A DNA stretch of 64,000 nucleotides, from positions 89,452,753-89,516,752 of the forward strand of contig CM051456.1 in NCBI GenBank assembly GCA_028274465.1, given 5' to 3'. Both the position numbers and the translations under genes were made by a program. Under the pieces are notes generated by a model. It made no database searches, had not been told where the DNA came from, and saw nothing but the letters and a program-made list of their open reading frames with translations. This document shows, one piece after another, positions 45,920 through 58,270 of the stretch (within the stretch, counting starts at the first letter, position 1; each line of letters begins with the position of its first letter). Source of the stretch: Plantago ovata. Its lineage: Eukaryota; Streptophyta; Magnoliopsida; Lamiales; Plantaginaceae.

Positions 45920-48900
45920 ATGAGTAGTCATAAGTATGATGTTGAGAAGTTTACTGGTACTAATGATTATTCATTGTGGAAGCTTAAGATGCATTCTGTT
46001 CTAGTTAATCATGATCTAGATGATGGTATTGTTGATCCAACTAAGTTAGCTGCTACAGTTACAGATAAACAGAAAGCTGATCTATCTAGAAAAGCTCTAG
46101 GCATCATTCGTTTATGTCTATCTGATAAGGTACTTAGACAAGTAGGGAAAGAAGATACAGCTTACAAGTTATGGTGTAAACTGGATAAGCTTTATCAAGT
46201 TAAGTCTGTGGCTAATAGAGTTTATATGAAGAGGAGATTATATGCCTATAAGATCACTGATGATAGGAATGTGTTGGATCAAATGGTTGAGTTTATTAAG
46301 GCTGCAGATGATTTGGATGATATTGAGGAGGAGCCTTTAAAGGATGAAGATAAAGCTATTATGTTATTAAATGCTTTGCCAGATTCTTATGATCACATGA
46401 GGGATGCTATGGTGTTTCGTAGGGAGCACAAGCTTACTCTAGAGCATATTCAGAATGCTATAAGGTCTAAGGATATGGATAAACAAGCAGGTGGCAAACA
46501 AGTAGCTGCAGGAGAATCCATGTCAAAATACAAGCCTGGAAACTCAGCTAATAAGAAGAAGAATGAACAGAAGAAGAATGGAAATCAACCTAGTGTTTCA
46601 ACCTTTAAGGAGAACAGAAGATGTCATCACTGCAAGAGACCTGGGCATATTAGAAAAGATAGCTTTATCTGGAAGAAACTGCAGCAAGAGCAAGGAGGTG
46701 GAAACACAAATGCCTTTGTGGAAGCAGCTGACTACTCAGATGATGGTGAAGTCTTAAATGTGTCAGAAGAAGGTCCTTGTGATGAGTGGATTATGGACTC
46801 TGGATGTACATTTCACATGTGTCCTCATGAGAGGTGGTTTACAGAACTTGATAGAAGCAGCTCTGGTACTGTGGTTCTGGGAAACAACAAGGTGTGTACT
46901 ATTAGAGGAGTTGGAAATCTGAAACTCAAGTTCAAAGATGGAAAAGTTGTTACTCTAACTGATGTGAGATACATTCCTGAGGTGAATAGGAATTTGATAT
47001 CTCTTGGTACTTTGGAGAGTAAGGGATGCACTTTCACATCTGTAGGTGGAGTGTTATCTGTGGTTAGAAATGGTAACACTGTCATGACAGGCCATAGAAA
47101 GAACAACTTGTACTACATGAGTTGCTATGTTATCTCAGGTGAAGTAGGTGCAGTGGAGGATACTGACATGGAACTATGGCACAGGAGACTAGGTCATGTA
47201 AGTGAGAAAGGTCTACAGATATTGCACAAGAAAGAAGTTCTTGGTAAATGCAAACTTGCAGAGCTTAAGAACTGTGAACAATGTGTTCTAGGCAAAGCCA
47301 AGAGAGCATCATTTCCAACAGGAATTCACAGTACTAAGCAAGTACTTGATTACATTCACTCTGACCTATGGGGACCAGCTCCAGTTCAATCTCAAGGTGG
47401 AGGCAAGTACTTCATGACTCTGATTGATGATTATTCAAGGAAAGTGTGGGTGATAATTTTGAAAGCCAAGTCTGATGCATTTATGAAGTTTAAAGAATGG
47501 CTTGCAGGAATTGAAAATGAACATGGCAGGTGTATTAAGTACTTGAGAACTGATAATGGCCTTGAGTACTTGTCTGATGAGTTTCAAGATTTTTGTAAGA
47601 GAAAATGGATAACTAGACACAGGAGCACTCCTAGAACACCATAGCAAAATGATGTAGCTGAGACAATGAACAGAACCTTGTTAGAAAGAACAAGATGCAT
47701 GTTATTTGTGTCTGGTGCTCCTAAATATTTTTGGGCTGAAGCTGTCACTACTGCAGGCTACTTGGTGAATAAATGTCCATCTTCAGCCATTGAATTTAAA
47801 ACTCCAGATGAGGTATGGCATGGAAAGATTGGAGGGTATTCACATATTAAGGTGTTTGGTTGTGCATCTTATGCTCATGTTAAACAAGGAAAGTTGGAAC
47901 CAAGTGCACTGAAGTGCATTTTCATTGGCTATCCAAAGGGTGTGAAAGGCTATAAGCTGTGGTGTCTTGAACCTGATTCTCAGAAGGTGATCATTAGTAG
48001 AGATGTTGTGTTTGATGAGAGCAAGTTTCCTATGAAGAAAGAAACAAATCAACACACTACTGGAGATAAAGATACTGGTGATGAACAAGTGGAGGTGGAG
48101 TTCAGAGTGAACTCTGAAGAAGAACAAGAAGTTGATGAGCAAGTACCTATCAGAGATTCTCCTGTTAGAGCTACTCCATCACCTGTCACGGAAGATAGGT
48201 TACCTACACCTCCACCACCACCAGCTAGAAGAAACAGAAGGAATAACAATCCATCTGAAGCAGCTGAAAATTTGAGAAACTTTCAACTTGCAAGAGATAG
48301 AGTTCCTAGAGAGCATAATCCACAAAAAATGTATGGATTCTCTGAAATGGTATCTTATGCTCTAAATGTTGGTGAAGAGCTAGAATACCAAGAACCAGTT
48401 ACATTTAGAGAGGTTGTTACTTGTGAAGATAAAGCCAAGTGGATTATTGCTATGCAAGAAGAATTACTTTCTCTATAGAAGAATGAGACTTGGATACTTG
48501 TTCCAAGACCTGAAAAGAAGAGAATAGTAAGTTGCAATTGGATTTTCAAAAGGAAAGTAGAGATGACAACTACTGAGCAAGTGAGATTCAAGGCAAGACT
48601 AGTAGCAAGAGGTTTCACTCAACAAGAAGGAGTTGATTACAATGAAGTGTTCTCACCTGTTGTGAAACACACCTCTATCATACTGCTACTAGCTCTAGCA
48701 AATCAATATGATATGGAATTGCAGCAGTTAGATGTGAAAACAACTTTTCTGCATGGTGATCTTGAAGAAACCATATACATGAATCATCCAGAAGGTTTTA
48801 TCTTACCAGAAAATGAAGATAAAGTATGCTTACTCAAGAAGTCTCTCTATGGTTTGAAACAAAGTCCAAGGCAGTGGTACAAGAAATTCAGTGAATACAT

Positions 48901-49230
48901 GCTAGAAATTGGTTTTGAAAAATCTAGCTATGACAGCTGTGTTTACTTGAAGAAAGAAGGGACTGAGGTGAAAACTTTTCTACTTCTGTATGTAGATGAC
49001 ATGTTAATAGCCTCTAGATGCAAAGTTGAGGTGCAAAAGGTGAAAGATGATTTGAACCTCAAGTTTGAAATGAAAGATCTAGGTGAAGCTAGAAGAATCT
49101 TGGGCATGGATATCTTAAGAGATAGAAGACCTGGAAGAATTGCATTGTGTCCATATGGATATTTGAAAAAGGTGCTCTCCAGATTTAGCATGCATGAATC
49201 AAAGCCAGTAAAGATTCCACTAGCTCAACA
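45920..49230 (+). pseudogene. Copia gag-pol, from gag into reverse transcriptase
   Basis: One continuous frame starting MSSHKYDVEKFTGTNDYSLW (gag). It contains a zinc knuckle CHHCKRPGHIRKDS whose last Cys has become Ser, the protease motif MDSGCTFHMC, and the integrase HHCC region (WHRRLGH with CEQCVLGKA). The integrase core has DLWGP, LIDDYSRKVW and TDNG. The reverse transcriptase has ARLVARGFTQ, QLDVKTTFLHG and the catalytic YVDD (about 48988). The frame is broken only by TAG codons at 47642-47644 and 48476-48478, each at a place where relatives commonly have Gln. The CACTA transposon cuts it at 49230. Confidence 0.92.
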
Positions 49231-49248
49231 CACCACAAGAACCGGATA

Positions 49249-49585
49249 ACTTACCGACGGATGGTATCCGTCGGTATCAGGGTACCGATCCGTCGGTAAG
49301 CCCTTACCGACGGATCGGCGACCACTTACCGACGGATAAATAGCCCGTCGCTATTTTATCCGTCGGTAATGCCTTTACCGTCGTTTCTTATTCGTCGCTA
49401 AATTTAGCGACGGATAATACCGACGGACTGACGAATAAGGGCGTTGACCAGCCCTTATTCGTCTGACCGACGGATAAATTTATCCGTCGGTGACATTTAC
49501 CGACGGATAACTGTATCCGTCGGTTATGACCGGTTGACTTAGTCAACCGTTACTTACCGACGGATAAAGTTATCCGTCGGTAGCT
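49249..49585. repeat. Left subterminal repeats of CACTA
   Basis: Roughly 20 copies of ccgacgg/ccgtcgg in both orientations, mostly as ttaccgacggataa and its complement. They can fold with each other and are the likely binding sites of the element's own TNPA-like protein. Confidence 0.85.
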
Positions 49586-49775
49586 TTTTTTTTTTTCTTG
49601 ATAATTGTACAACAACCTGTTTAATAATATAAATTTACGTACTAAAAATTAAAAATCATTAAAATTGAATTGAAAATAAAATTCAATAAAATTCGATTCT
49701 TCAAAATAGAAAAACGTTTACTACAAATGTAAATGTGAAAGTTTTACTACAAATGCCCAACTAAAATGTAGAAAT

Positions 49776-51703
49776 CTAGGGACGACGACCACTGGAATCC
49801 GAAGGAGCATGAGAACTGCCTTGCAAACCCGCACTCCCCGCCGTACCAGGGCTCCCCTCCCCGGTCTGAAACACAGCTCCCTCTGCGAACGGGTCCATGC
49901 CAATGGGATGCTTCTCCAGAATCTTCTTCAGCACCAAATTCTGCGTCTCCACCTGACACAATTAATGATCGATGTAGTTAAGAATATGAAAGATAGATGC
50001 AAGCAATGTAAATGAGCATACAAGTGGTTATACATCTACATGACATATCAACATAATATTAGCATACAAGTGAATATACCTGAGCCACAAGTGTGTCCTG
50101 AATGCTCTTCATCCTAGCATTCTCGGCCCTAAGTGCTGCCATCTCCTCAGCCAATCGAGAATCTGAGCTGGAGGTAGAACCGGATGAGCGCTGAAATGAT
50201 TCAGCTGCAAGAGAACGTCCCAAGTTCCCTAAGCCATAGATCGACCACTTAGGGCCAGGAGGGTTCACCTCGAGGAAGGCAGCGTTCTCTTCCTCCATCG
50301 TAAGTATGTCACCCTTCTCTTGCATCTTAACCAAGTAAAAAGCCTCAAACCTCCTCCTACAAGCAGTTAAGCAATACATGAGTTGATATATTACAATACA
50401 TATAGAAACTTTTTAAAAAGAAATACAGTACAAGTAACTCAAAGTACTCATTTATGTACTTACATTCAGTTTCTTGGCTTTCTTGCATGTCCACTTGCCG
50501 TTCTTGAACTTGGCATTTCTCACCATGATCAAGTACGACAAGCATCCTTGTCTAGTGAGCCTCTGTTCATTTTGCAAAGTAATAAGTGTCAGTGTTTACA
50601 ATAAAATTTTAAGAATATTGAAAGTGACTGGAGTAAAGCACAATTTAACTTACTGCATTGAGGTCACGAGTGGCCTGAGACTGTGTGCCGAGATGGTGCT
50701 TCGAATAGTCCTCGTCTTCACCGGAGCTGCTTCTGTCCGCCCGTGCTCGATTCTTCTTGTTCTGATCTGCTAGGTCCTCGGCATCCTCTGTCTTCCAGTA
50801 AGCCAACCACAGAGGTCACTCACTTTCGTGGATGAATCTAGGCCTCACTCGAGACTCCTTAAGGTCGTGGACCTTGTCTCGGTAACAACGAGCACCAACA
50901 GTGTTGAAAACAAACCAAAGCTCCTTCAATAGCACGTTTGGCAAGTAGTAGTGTTTCTAACCACCAAAACAACTAATTTAGAACGACACAACAATCAATA
51001 CAACAACAAGATCAACATAAGCACAATAGTGACTAACATATCACCCAAATATAGTGGCTAACATACCACTCACATTGCCCTAAAAAAACAACTAACACAT
51101 GGTGACTAACATATCACCCAAATATAGTGGCTAACATACCACTCACGTAAATTTAGAATAAAAATAAAACAACGTTTACTAAACATTTAAGATTGTTACA
51201 ATACCCGCAGCTCATCGAAGTAGAAGCCAATGACATGGTCAGGCAGCCTTGACCACTTCTCCCCACCACGGTCCTCAGATGGTGTTGGAGCGATGAACCT
51301 GGAGTTGATGATGTCACCGATCTTCGAATGGGCAGATGCAGGGTAAAACCTATTATGATTGTTAAATACAAATAAGAATGAATAAGCATAATAAAGTATA
51401 CGTAATATGTCACAAGTTAAACAATAAACTAAACAACAGAAAGTGTACTTACGCAGCTTTCCCGTTAGGGAACAGAACAGGCTTCCCCTTATACATGGCA
51501 CCCAGGGTCGGCCTCTCGTATGGGCAACCATCAGCAGGTAGGTTCGCAAATGGGTCAAACTTAGCCTTCTTCTTCCTAGTTGACAATGAGGAGCTACTCC
51601 CCTCCGATAATCCAATGATGGGTGGAACTACACCCTGCTCGTAACCTGGGGCTCCAGGAACTCGTAACTCGGGTCGAATGTTGTTGCACCTAGGTTTCGA
51701 CAT
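49776..51703 (-). pseudogene. CACTA second gene (Transposase_24/TNPA-like), six exons, one nonsense codon
   Basis: Minus-strand exons 51703-51453, 51349-51205, 50956-50654, 50562-50464, 50356-50080 and 49952-49776, all with GT-AG borders. The product starts MSKPRCNNIRPELRVPG after a ttgcag acceptor. Exon 3 has the family hallmark RPRFIHESE, then WLAYWKTEDAED and DQNKKNRARADRSSSGED. Exon 5 carries a coiled-coil-like RLAEEMAALRAENARM. A TGA at 50818-50816 between HESE and PLW replaces what is probably Trp. Such proteins bind subterminal repeats of CACTA elements and help transposition. The exon map is mine and untested. Confidence 0.75.
51028..51145. repeat. Two tandem copies in a CACTA intron
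   Basis: gtgactaacatatcaccc followed by aaatatagtggctaacatacc is repeated after about 70 bp, within the intron between exons 2 and 3 of the second CACTA gene. Confidence 0.8.
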
Positions 51704-51832
51704 CTGCAAATAAAACAATATCAAGGTTAGTATGATGATATGAAATATGCACGTACAATATAAAGCATTATCAATTAACGTAAATGCACATACAAGTGAA
51801 TATACATATAAATGACATAGCAACATAATTTA

Positions 51833-53170
51833 TTACCAATTAAAGGTTCCTCTAACAGTCCACAGAAGAGTTGCTCTCAAAGTGAAGTTCTTCTTGCTAG
51901 ACAGATCATAACCAGGTATACCGTTCACCCATAGATCATGAAGCTCCTTGATCAGGGGCTGCAAGAACACATCCAGCTTCTGTCCCGGATCATCTGGACC
52001 GGGAACCAAGACAGTCAAGAACATGAATGGTTCTTTCATGCAATCATTCGGCGGCAGATTGTACGGAGTTACCATTACCGGCCACATGGAATAGTTAAGC
52101 TCATTCCCAAAAGGGTTAAAACCATCAGAACTAAGGCCCAACCTTACATTCCTCGGTTCCGCTGCAAACTCAGGATATTTCTCATCAAATTCCTTCCAGG
52201 CCGGTGAATCAGCTGGATGCTCCATCTTACCCGCCATATCTGCAGGTATCACCCTCTCCTTGTGCCACTTCATTTTATCTACACAAGCATTTGAAGCATA
52301 CAACCTCTTCAAACGCGGACCTAAAGGAAAGTACCACATCTTCTTGTGGGAAAGATTCATTTTCTGTCGTTTGTTAGAAGCCCCAGGCTTGTAACGCTTG
52401 TATCGTTTCTTCCCACAATGTTTGCAACTTAGCAACTCTGCATCCTCCTCCCAATAAATCATGCACATATCGGGGCAACAATCAATCTTCTCCATAGGCA
52501 ACCCCAAACCACGCATCTTCTTCTGCGCGTGATAGAAATTGGTAGGAATCAAGTTAGGCTCGGGAAACGCCTTCCTAAGGATGTTTAACCAAGTGTTGAA
52601 GTTCTCTTCTGATTGGGCACCCTCAGCTTTGGCACTCAAAGTTTGAGACACCAACTCTAACTCGGTCATAGGACTGCCTGGAAAGATAGGCTTCTTTGAG
52701 GACTCTAACATCTCGTAGAATGCCATAGTCTCGGCATTTGGAGACTCCTCAACATCCTCCATATTACTATCACCAAAATCGATACCATGTGCAACATTCT
52801 CCAACATGGCATCCATATCACCATGTACTGACGATGGACCCGAGGAAACGGCGGACAAATCCTTGGTCCGTCTCATCTTTCTCGCGCTCCCATAGTCTAG
52901 GAGCAAAGGAACAGTCTCACCGTGATGATTCCATACCTCATAATCAGGCACGAATCCCCTACTTCTCACGTGCTGCTTAACCATATTGGGGCTCAACCAT
53001 TGCGTGTTTCTACATTTATTTTCACTACAAGGACACTTCATATCCCTACATTTCAAACAATCAGGGTGTGCAAGTGCAAATGCAATAAATGAATCAAGCC
53101 CCTGCTCGAAACTAGGCAGAATCATCCCATGCTTGGTCCGTTTATACATCCAAGACCGATCGGGTTCCAT
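51833..53170 (-). pseudogene. CACTA transposase (TNP2/TNPD-like), C-terminally truncated
   Basis: 445 residues from MEPDRSWMYKRTKHGMILPS. The N-terminal transposase-associated domain has DRSWMY, CPCSENKCRN and HVRSRGFVPDYEVW. The first part of the Transposase_21 domain follows (KKMWYFPLGPRLKRLYAS, WHKERVIPADMAGKM, RNVRLGLSSDGFNPFG). The ORF stops soon after LLWTVRGTFNW, where relatives continue for several hundred residues into the catalytic part, so an internal deletion removed the rest. It would be inactive. The next gene starts 130 bp downstream on the same strand. Confidence 0.88.
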
Positions 53171-53349
53171 TTCAACAATGAATAACCTGAAATTCTTTAA
53201 TTATTAAATTCATACATTTTCAATATTCATATTTAGAATTGAAATGTAGTTTTAAGGATATTTATATGTCTTATACAGATTTGAAGTTAACATTATAATC
53301 ATTTTATTATTATGTTATAATCATTTCATTTAATTTTACGGACAAATTA

Positions 53350-53670
53350 TAATCATCAACCAACCATATCACCAATCAACCATATAACAAAAACATCTCT
53401 AGCCTAACATCATCAACCATATCACCAATTACCAACCATCAACAACATCTCTAGACTAGCATCATCAACAACAACCATATGAACATATCTCTAGCCTAAC
53501 ATTATCAACCATATCACCAATCAACCATATAACAACATCATCTCTAGCCTAACATCATCAACCTTATCACCAATCAACCAACCATCAACAACATCATCTC
53601 TAGCCTAGCATTGTCAACAACAACCATATGAACATCATCTCTAACCTAACATCATCATCATATCATCATC
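53350..53670. repeat. Minisatellite in the 5' region of the CACTA transposase gene
   Basis: Imperfect units of about 50-80 bp built from catctctagcctaacatcat, caaccatatcaccaatcaac. Lies upstream of the TNP2-like start on its strand. Confidence 0.85.
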
Positions 53671-54340
53671 TCGAATCCATTTTCACTTTATTTCAAAACC
53701 CCCAAATTGAGCTACAAGTCTCGATTTTCATAAATTACTCTATTTTATCGTATTCAACTACAAAATTAACCTTATATAAGTACATAACCTAGTTATGGAA
53801 CATTAAATTCGATCAAATACAAAACTAAAAAAAGCCCTAAATTGATCTAAGTCTCGATTTTAATTAACAAACCCAAATTAACATAATCCAAAACTAACAT
53901 TCAACTATAACAACTAATATCTACTTAATACTAACATACATTTCCATAATTTAAGAAATCCCCAAATTAATAAAATCCCAAAATCGATTCATTACTCAAT
54001 TTTAACAACAATCAACTACACATTTAAGCAAAATATACTTGTATCAACTACTATGTAACATACATTTGACAATTTAACCAACAATTGGATAATTCTCAAA
54101 TTAAAAATCAAATAAGGGTTAGAGTTCATACCTTTGATTTTGCACAAATTGACCAAAAAAAATTCGAATTGAAGGTTGTTCCTTGTTCCTTGTGCAATAA
54201 GCTTCAATTTGCTACCAAAATGGATGAAAATGGTGAAGTTTTGAAGGAGAAATGGAGATGAGAAGACAGAAAAACGAGAAGAAGAAGAAAGGAGAAGAAG
54301 AAACAATGGCGTTCTGCCAGTCGCTACGCCGGTATAATCA
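53671..54340 (-). other. 5' non-coding region of the CACTA element
   Basis: AT-rich; a CT-rich stretch on the minus strand (54240-54310, complement of gaagaagaagaaaggag) looks like a transcript leader. A gag-free, intron-like sequence separates it from the transposase start. Confidence 0.4.
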
Positions 54341-54342
54341 GA

Positions 54343-54590
54343 GCTTACCGACGGATAAGCTTATCCGTCGGTAAGTTTAATTTTTTCTTTTTTATTTAGT
54401 TTTAATATTTAGCGACGGATAACTTATCCGTCGCTAAGATACCGCGGATAAAAACCTTTTAGCGACGGATGACGAACAAAGTGGTCAACTTTGTTCGTTA
54501 TCCGTCATCCGTCGCTAATAAACCCTGATCCGTCGGTATTTACCGACGGATAAAATCCGTCATTTTATCCGTCGGTAAATGACGGATTTT
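54343..54590. repeat. Right subterminal repeats of CACTA
   Basis: About 15 copies of the ccgacgg or gcgacgg unit in both orientations, mirroring the left end. Confidence 0.85.
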
Positions 54591-54601
54591 TTGTAGTGAC
54601 A

Positions 54602-55340
54602 TTTCAAGCTATCTGTCAATCATAGGCCTGGTACACAGAAGCAGGTGAAGTATATGAAGAAAGTTCCATATGCAAATGCTATTGGAAGCATAATGTATGC
54701 TATGGTGTGTAGTAGGCTAGATTTAGCACATGCTATCAGTGTGGCAAGCAGATACATGGCAAATCCTGGTATCTACCATTGGGAAGCTGTGAAATGGATC
54801 TTGAGATACATCAAGGGAACTGTTAATCATGGAATTGTGTTTATAAAGTGCAAAGATGATTCAGCAGATGCAACACTTGGTTATGTTGATGCAGATTATG
54901 CTGCAAATGTTGATAACAGAAAATCACAATCTGGTTTGATTTTCACTTTATTTGGTTCCCCTATAAGTTGGAGATCATCTCTACAGAATGTTGTAGCTCT
55001 ATCTAGAACTGAGTCTGAGTACATGGCCATCACAAGAGCTGTAAAAGAGAGTATCTGGTTGAAGGGAATCATTAATGAGTTTGGAATCACTCAAGAAGCT
55101 GTGACAATTCTCTGTGATAGCCAGAGTGCTATTCATCTATCCAAGCATGATATGTTCCATGATAGATCAAAGCACATTGATTTCAGGTACCATTTTGTGA
55201 GAGACATCATTGAGAAGAAACTTGTGAAGATCATCGAGGTTTCAACTCATGATAATGTTGCTGATTTGTTGACAAAACCAATAACATTTGATAAGTTCAA
55301 CTACCTTCTTGAACTAATCAATGTTATTGGTACTGAGTAG
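54602..55340 (+). pseudogene. Copia gag-pol, end of reverse transcriptase and RNase H
   Basis: Continues the pol frame exactly when the CACTA and one ACA are left out. It contains NAIGSIMYAMVCSRLDLAHA, the RNase H catalytic region YVDADYAANVDNRKSQSG, TESEYMAI and CDSQSAIHLS, and the final LLTKPITFDKF. It ends at a TAG at 55338-55340. Confidence 0.92.
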
Positions 55341-55445
55341 TCAGCTCTGAGACTGAGCTGAGGATATTGCTATCTATATGGTAGTGAAGATCTGTGGCGG
55401 ATGAGGTGGTTTATTAGTTTCTAAATTTGAAACAAGGTGTAGATG

Positions 55446-55971
55446 TGTGAAGTTTTATGGATGTTTCTGCATTTAGAAGGAAGTTATTGGGGCCATTGTG
55501 TGATAAACGAAAGTTGGAGGTCTGCTACAGTATAAGGCGGGAATACGAGTTTTAATCTGGGCCGTTCATTTCAAGCAGCTCAAGATCAACGGATTCTGCT
55601 CTTCTCCGTACAACTCAAATTTCACATATATATGCCCTATATTTTCTCCTGATTTATGACATCATTTTGTTTCTCTCCCATTCTAGAAACTTGTTAGGTG
55701 AGCTAGGGTTTGTGTCTTTGTTAGATCTATGAGATTGTAGATCGATTGAGCACATTTGTAGCTACTTTGTTTCGGATTTAGTGGAGGAATAAACTGGTTG
55801 ATTCTCCCGTGGATGTAGATTGATTCATCAATCGAACCACGTAAATCTCTGTGTTGTTTATCTTCTGTTTATGCTTATTTTGAATCTGTGAACTCGTATC
55901 TGTGTTTGTTCTGAGTTTAGTGATCGGAATTCATCAATACTTCGGTCCCTTACTCTGTTATAGAACCAACA
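55446..55971 (+). repeat. 3' LTR of the plus-strand copia element
   Basis: Preceded by the purine-rich gaaacaaggtgtaga; starts TGTGAAG and ends gaaccaaca. Confidence 0.9.
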
Positions 55972-57055
55972 AGTAATGTGAGAAGAACCAGCTCATGAAT
56001 TAATCTGTTTCATTTAAGTTGAGCATGCCGAATCTGTACTGCGTAGTATTGTGTACTGTTTTGTTTAATTGATTAATGTCAGTTTAAGTCGAGAGTTTGG
56101 GGGTATTTAAGGGTAGCTTAATTTTATCCTTGTCTCTTGTATTAAGAAGTAGTCTTTTATTCAGGGGTTTCGTAATCGTCAGTTGTGGTTCTATTTGTTG
56201 TCAAGTCTTGAGGTGAGTGTTCCACCCAAAATTATACTATAGTTTGCGAAGTTACAAGAAGGTTATGTTAATATTATATATTATATATATTGCATCAAAC
56301 TTGTGAATATCAAATTCATGAAATTCTCAGTTGAAATTGCATCAAAGTCAGTTTTCTCATGCTTCCGCTCAATCTATATATGTATATGATTTTTGTTATC
56401 AGGTTTATTGTTTTCGTTTCGTTTCGGATACGTATCCTTTCGGTTAGAGCAAACTGTGAATAGGTTCGGGCAGTTAGGCTGTCGAGTTGTTCATAGGGTT
56501 ATTCTCGCCTATTCCCCTCTAACGCAGCGATAGAAGTTTTCATTGGTTCTTGGACTCGTAGAATTTCACCCACGTACCATGGCGTGGTTTTCGTTTCGTT
56601 TGATAGTGATAGTTTCCTGTCCGGAGAGATAAGAATTCGGTTGGGAGTCTTTTGGTGGCTACATCAACAACTCAGTTTCATTTATATGTTTTTAAATGAT
56701 CTTATATGTTAATTAATTATTATTTCGTTTTGTTATATCTTGTTTCATAATTATTGTTCATTCCACACACGGTGCACCACTGAGATTTTTCATTGTCTCA
56801 CACTCCTTTTCGCCTTCTTGTAGATCGCACTCCAAAGGATCCAGAGTCATAGATGTTCAGCAACGGAGAGTGGGATGAAGTTTTCTTAAATAATTTGTTG
56901 AAAAAATTAGTTATTTCTTATTTCGAACTTTCCGTTGCATTTTGGTTGTTTGCCGTTTGTGGCCTTTAGACGCTTTGAGCTTTCGACGACTAGACAAATC
57001 TTATTTTGAAAATAAAGTCGTTTACATTTTTGTTATTATTTTTCGGGTCGTTACA
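55972..57055. other. Last piece of the split solo LTR
   Basis: Non-coding; ends in cgggtcgttaca followed by the aagct duplication. It holds no gene. Confidence 0.65.
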
Positions 57056-57870
57056 AAGCTGGTTATATCGGCTAACTCAAAACTTGCCTCAAGTCTTTTT
57101 GGTGCTGAGCACACCCGATCAACATAGAATTCAACATCCCCAAGTTCTTTTCCAGTGCTTCACCAAGCACTCCATATGCATCCTCAATCACTCCACTCTT
57201 CGAGTACATAGAAATTAAAGAACTCCCCACGAAACATATCTCATAATAGCCCATTTTCAAGCACAAGCAATGCAACTTCTTCCGTAGCTCGAACAAAGTC
57301 GAATCACCACAAACCCGAATGAGAAAGTGAAATCATTCACACTCAAACCATCCCACAAAGCAGCCTTAAAAAGCTTCAAAGCCTCCTCATCCTCCCCCGT
57401 TAAGGTACCCACATATCATCCCATTCCAGGACACCACATTTCTCTCAGGAATTCCATCAAACACCTTCCGTGCATCTTGTACATTGCCACATTTCGCATA
57501 CATTCCATCAACTACATTCACATCAAAGCCAATCTTCAAAGCCAGACATTGCACGGATTGCCCAAACAAACGGTCAATCAATCATCCCACAAGCTTTCGT
57601 CAGACAGGGGAAAACATAGTCATTTGGAAAGATTCTCCTAACCAGCATTGACTTGAAGTAGTGAATGGCAGGAAGAGGGAGTTCGTTGTGGGTGAAACAG
57701 GAGATGATAGAGCTCCAAGTGGTGGGAGATTTGAAGAGGGATTCATGGAAGATTTGTTCAGAGTGAGAGGGGAGGTGGAGCTTGGAGTAGAAGGTGATTA
57801 AGTGGTTGCAAACGAGAGGGATTAATAGAAAACTTCATTTGACAACATGGGCATGAACAGACTGGCCGTG
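57056..57870 (-). pseudogene. PPR gene, 5' part, cut off by LTR insertion
   Basis: Minus strand. From about 57830 it reads TTWSSIISCFTHNELPLPAI and FPNDYVFPCLTKACGMIDR, then MYAKCGNVQDARKVFDGIPE and NVVSWNGMICGYLNGG, then (next frame) KMGYYEICFVGSSLISMYSK and KNLGMLNSMLIGCAQH. These are successive PLS-type pentatricopeptide repeats. A small deletion before DGMYAKC and frame changes near 57387 and 57300 show decay. The gene continues after the LTR at 28225. Together the halves suggest a mitochondrial or plastid RNA-binding protein gene that is now dead. Confidence 0.8.
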
Positions 57871-57949
57871 GAAGAGATTCTTGGTGTGATGTGGTTGCAG
57901 ATGGATCGGAAACCCTCATTCTGTTTTTTTTTTTTTTTAATGCTTGCAT

Positions 57950-58270
57950 TCCTTTAGTTGTGCAAGTAGCCTATGTAGTACGTAGAAGATTTAGAAATAA
58001 TTTGTGATAAAAGTTGGTCAAAATTCTTTATTATAAAATAATTTGGAATAAATTTGGGATTACAAATGTTCAGAGCATTTTCTTAAAATTCAGAAATGTC
58101 CTATTTTTTCTTTTTTGAATGAATGCAAAACATATCCCAAAATTAAAATTTTAATTCAAAGGTCACACTACATTTGAAAAAGGGAAATCATCAATCACAC
58201 TTTAATATATAATAATTTCATAGTACATATAAAAATAATCCAATTCTTATTCTTGATGATGATAAATTAA
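57950..58270. other. AT-rich intergenic DNA
   Basis: Nothing recognisable; lies between the PPR pseudogene start and the 3' side of the cysteine-rich peptide gene. Confidence 0.5.

Larger units (their letters stand above)
49231..54598 (-). mobile_element. CACTA (En/Spm) transposon, deletion derivative
   Basis: The right end reads CACTACAAAAAATCCGTC on the minus strand; the left end reads CACCACAAGAACCGG, one base off CACTA. The target duplication is ACA (49228-49230 and 54599-54601), 3 bp as in CACTA elements. Both ends carry dense subterminal repeats of ccgacggataa. Two genes lie on the minus strand: a TNP2-like transposase that lost its catalytic half, and a spliced second gene of the Transposase_24 type with a nonsense codon. 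The element is therefore non-autonomous. Confidence 0.95.
45321..55971 (+). mobile_element. Ty1/copia retrotransposon carrying a CACTA insertion
   Basis: LTRs 45321-45842 and 55446-55971 are about 97% alike by eye, with one 4-base indel. Flanks are agtag and agtaa, a target duplication with one mismatch. A primer-binding site (TGGCGCCGTCTGTGG from 45846) follows the 5' LTR. Between lies a single gag-pol frame in copia order (gag, protease, integrase, reverse transcriptase, RNase H), interrupted by two TAG codons and by the CACTA element. Without the CACTA it would be 5.3 kb. Confidence 0.93.

Noticed and set aside
53350..53670. CRISPR-like array of repeats
   Set aside because: Units vary in length and sequence and there are no unique spacers; it is a plant minisatellite inside a CACTA element.
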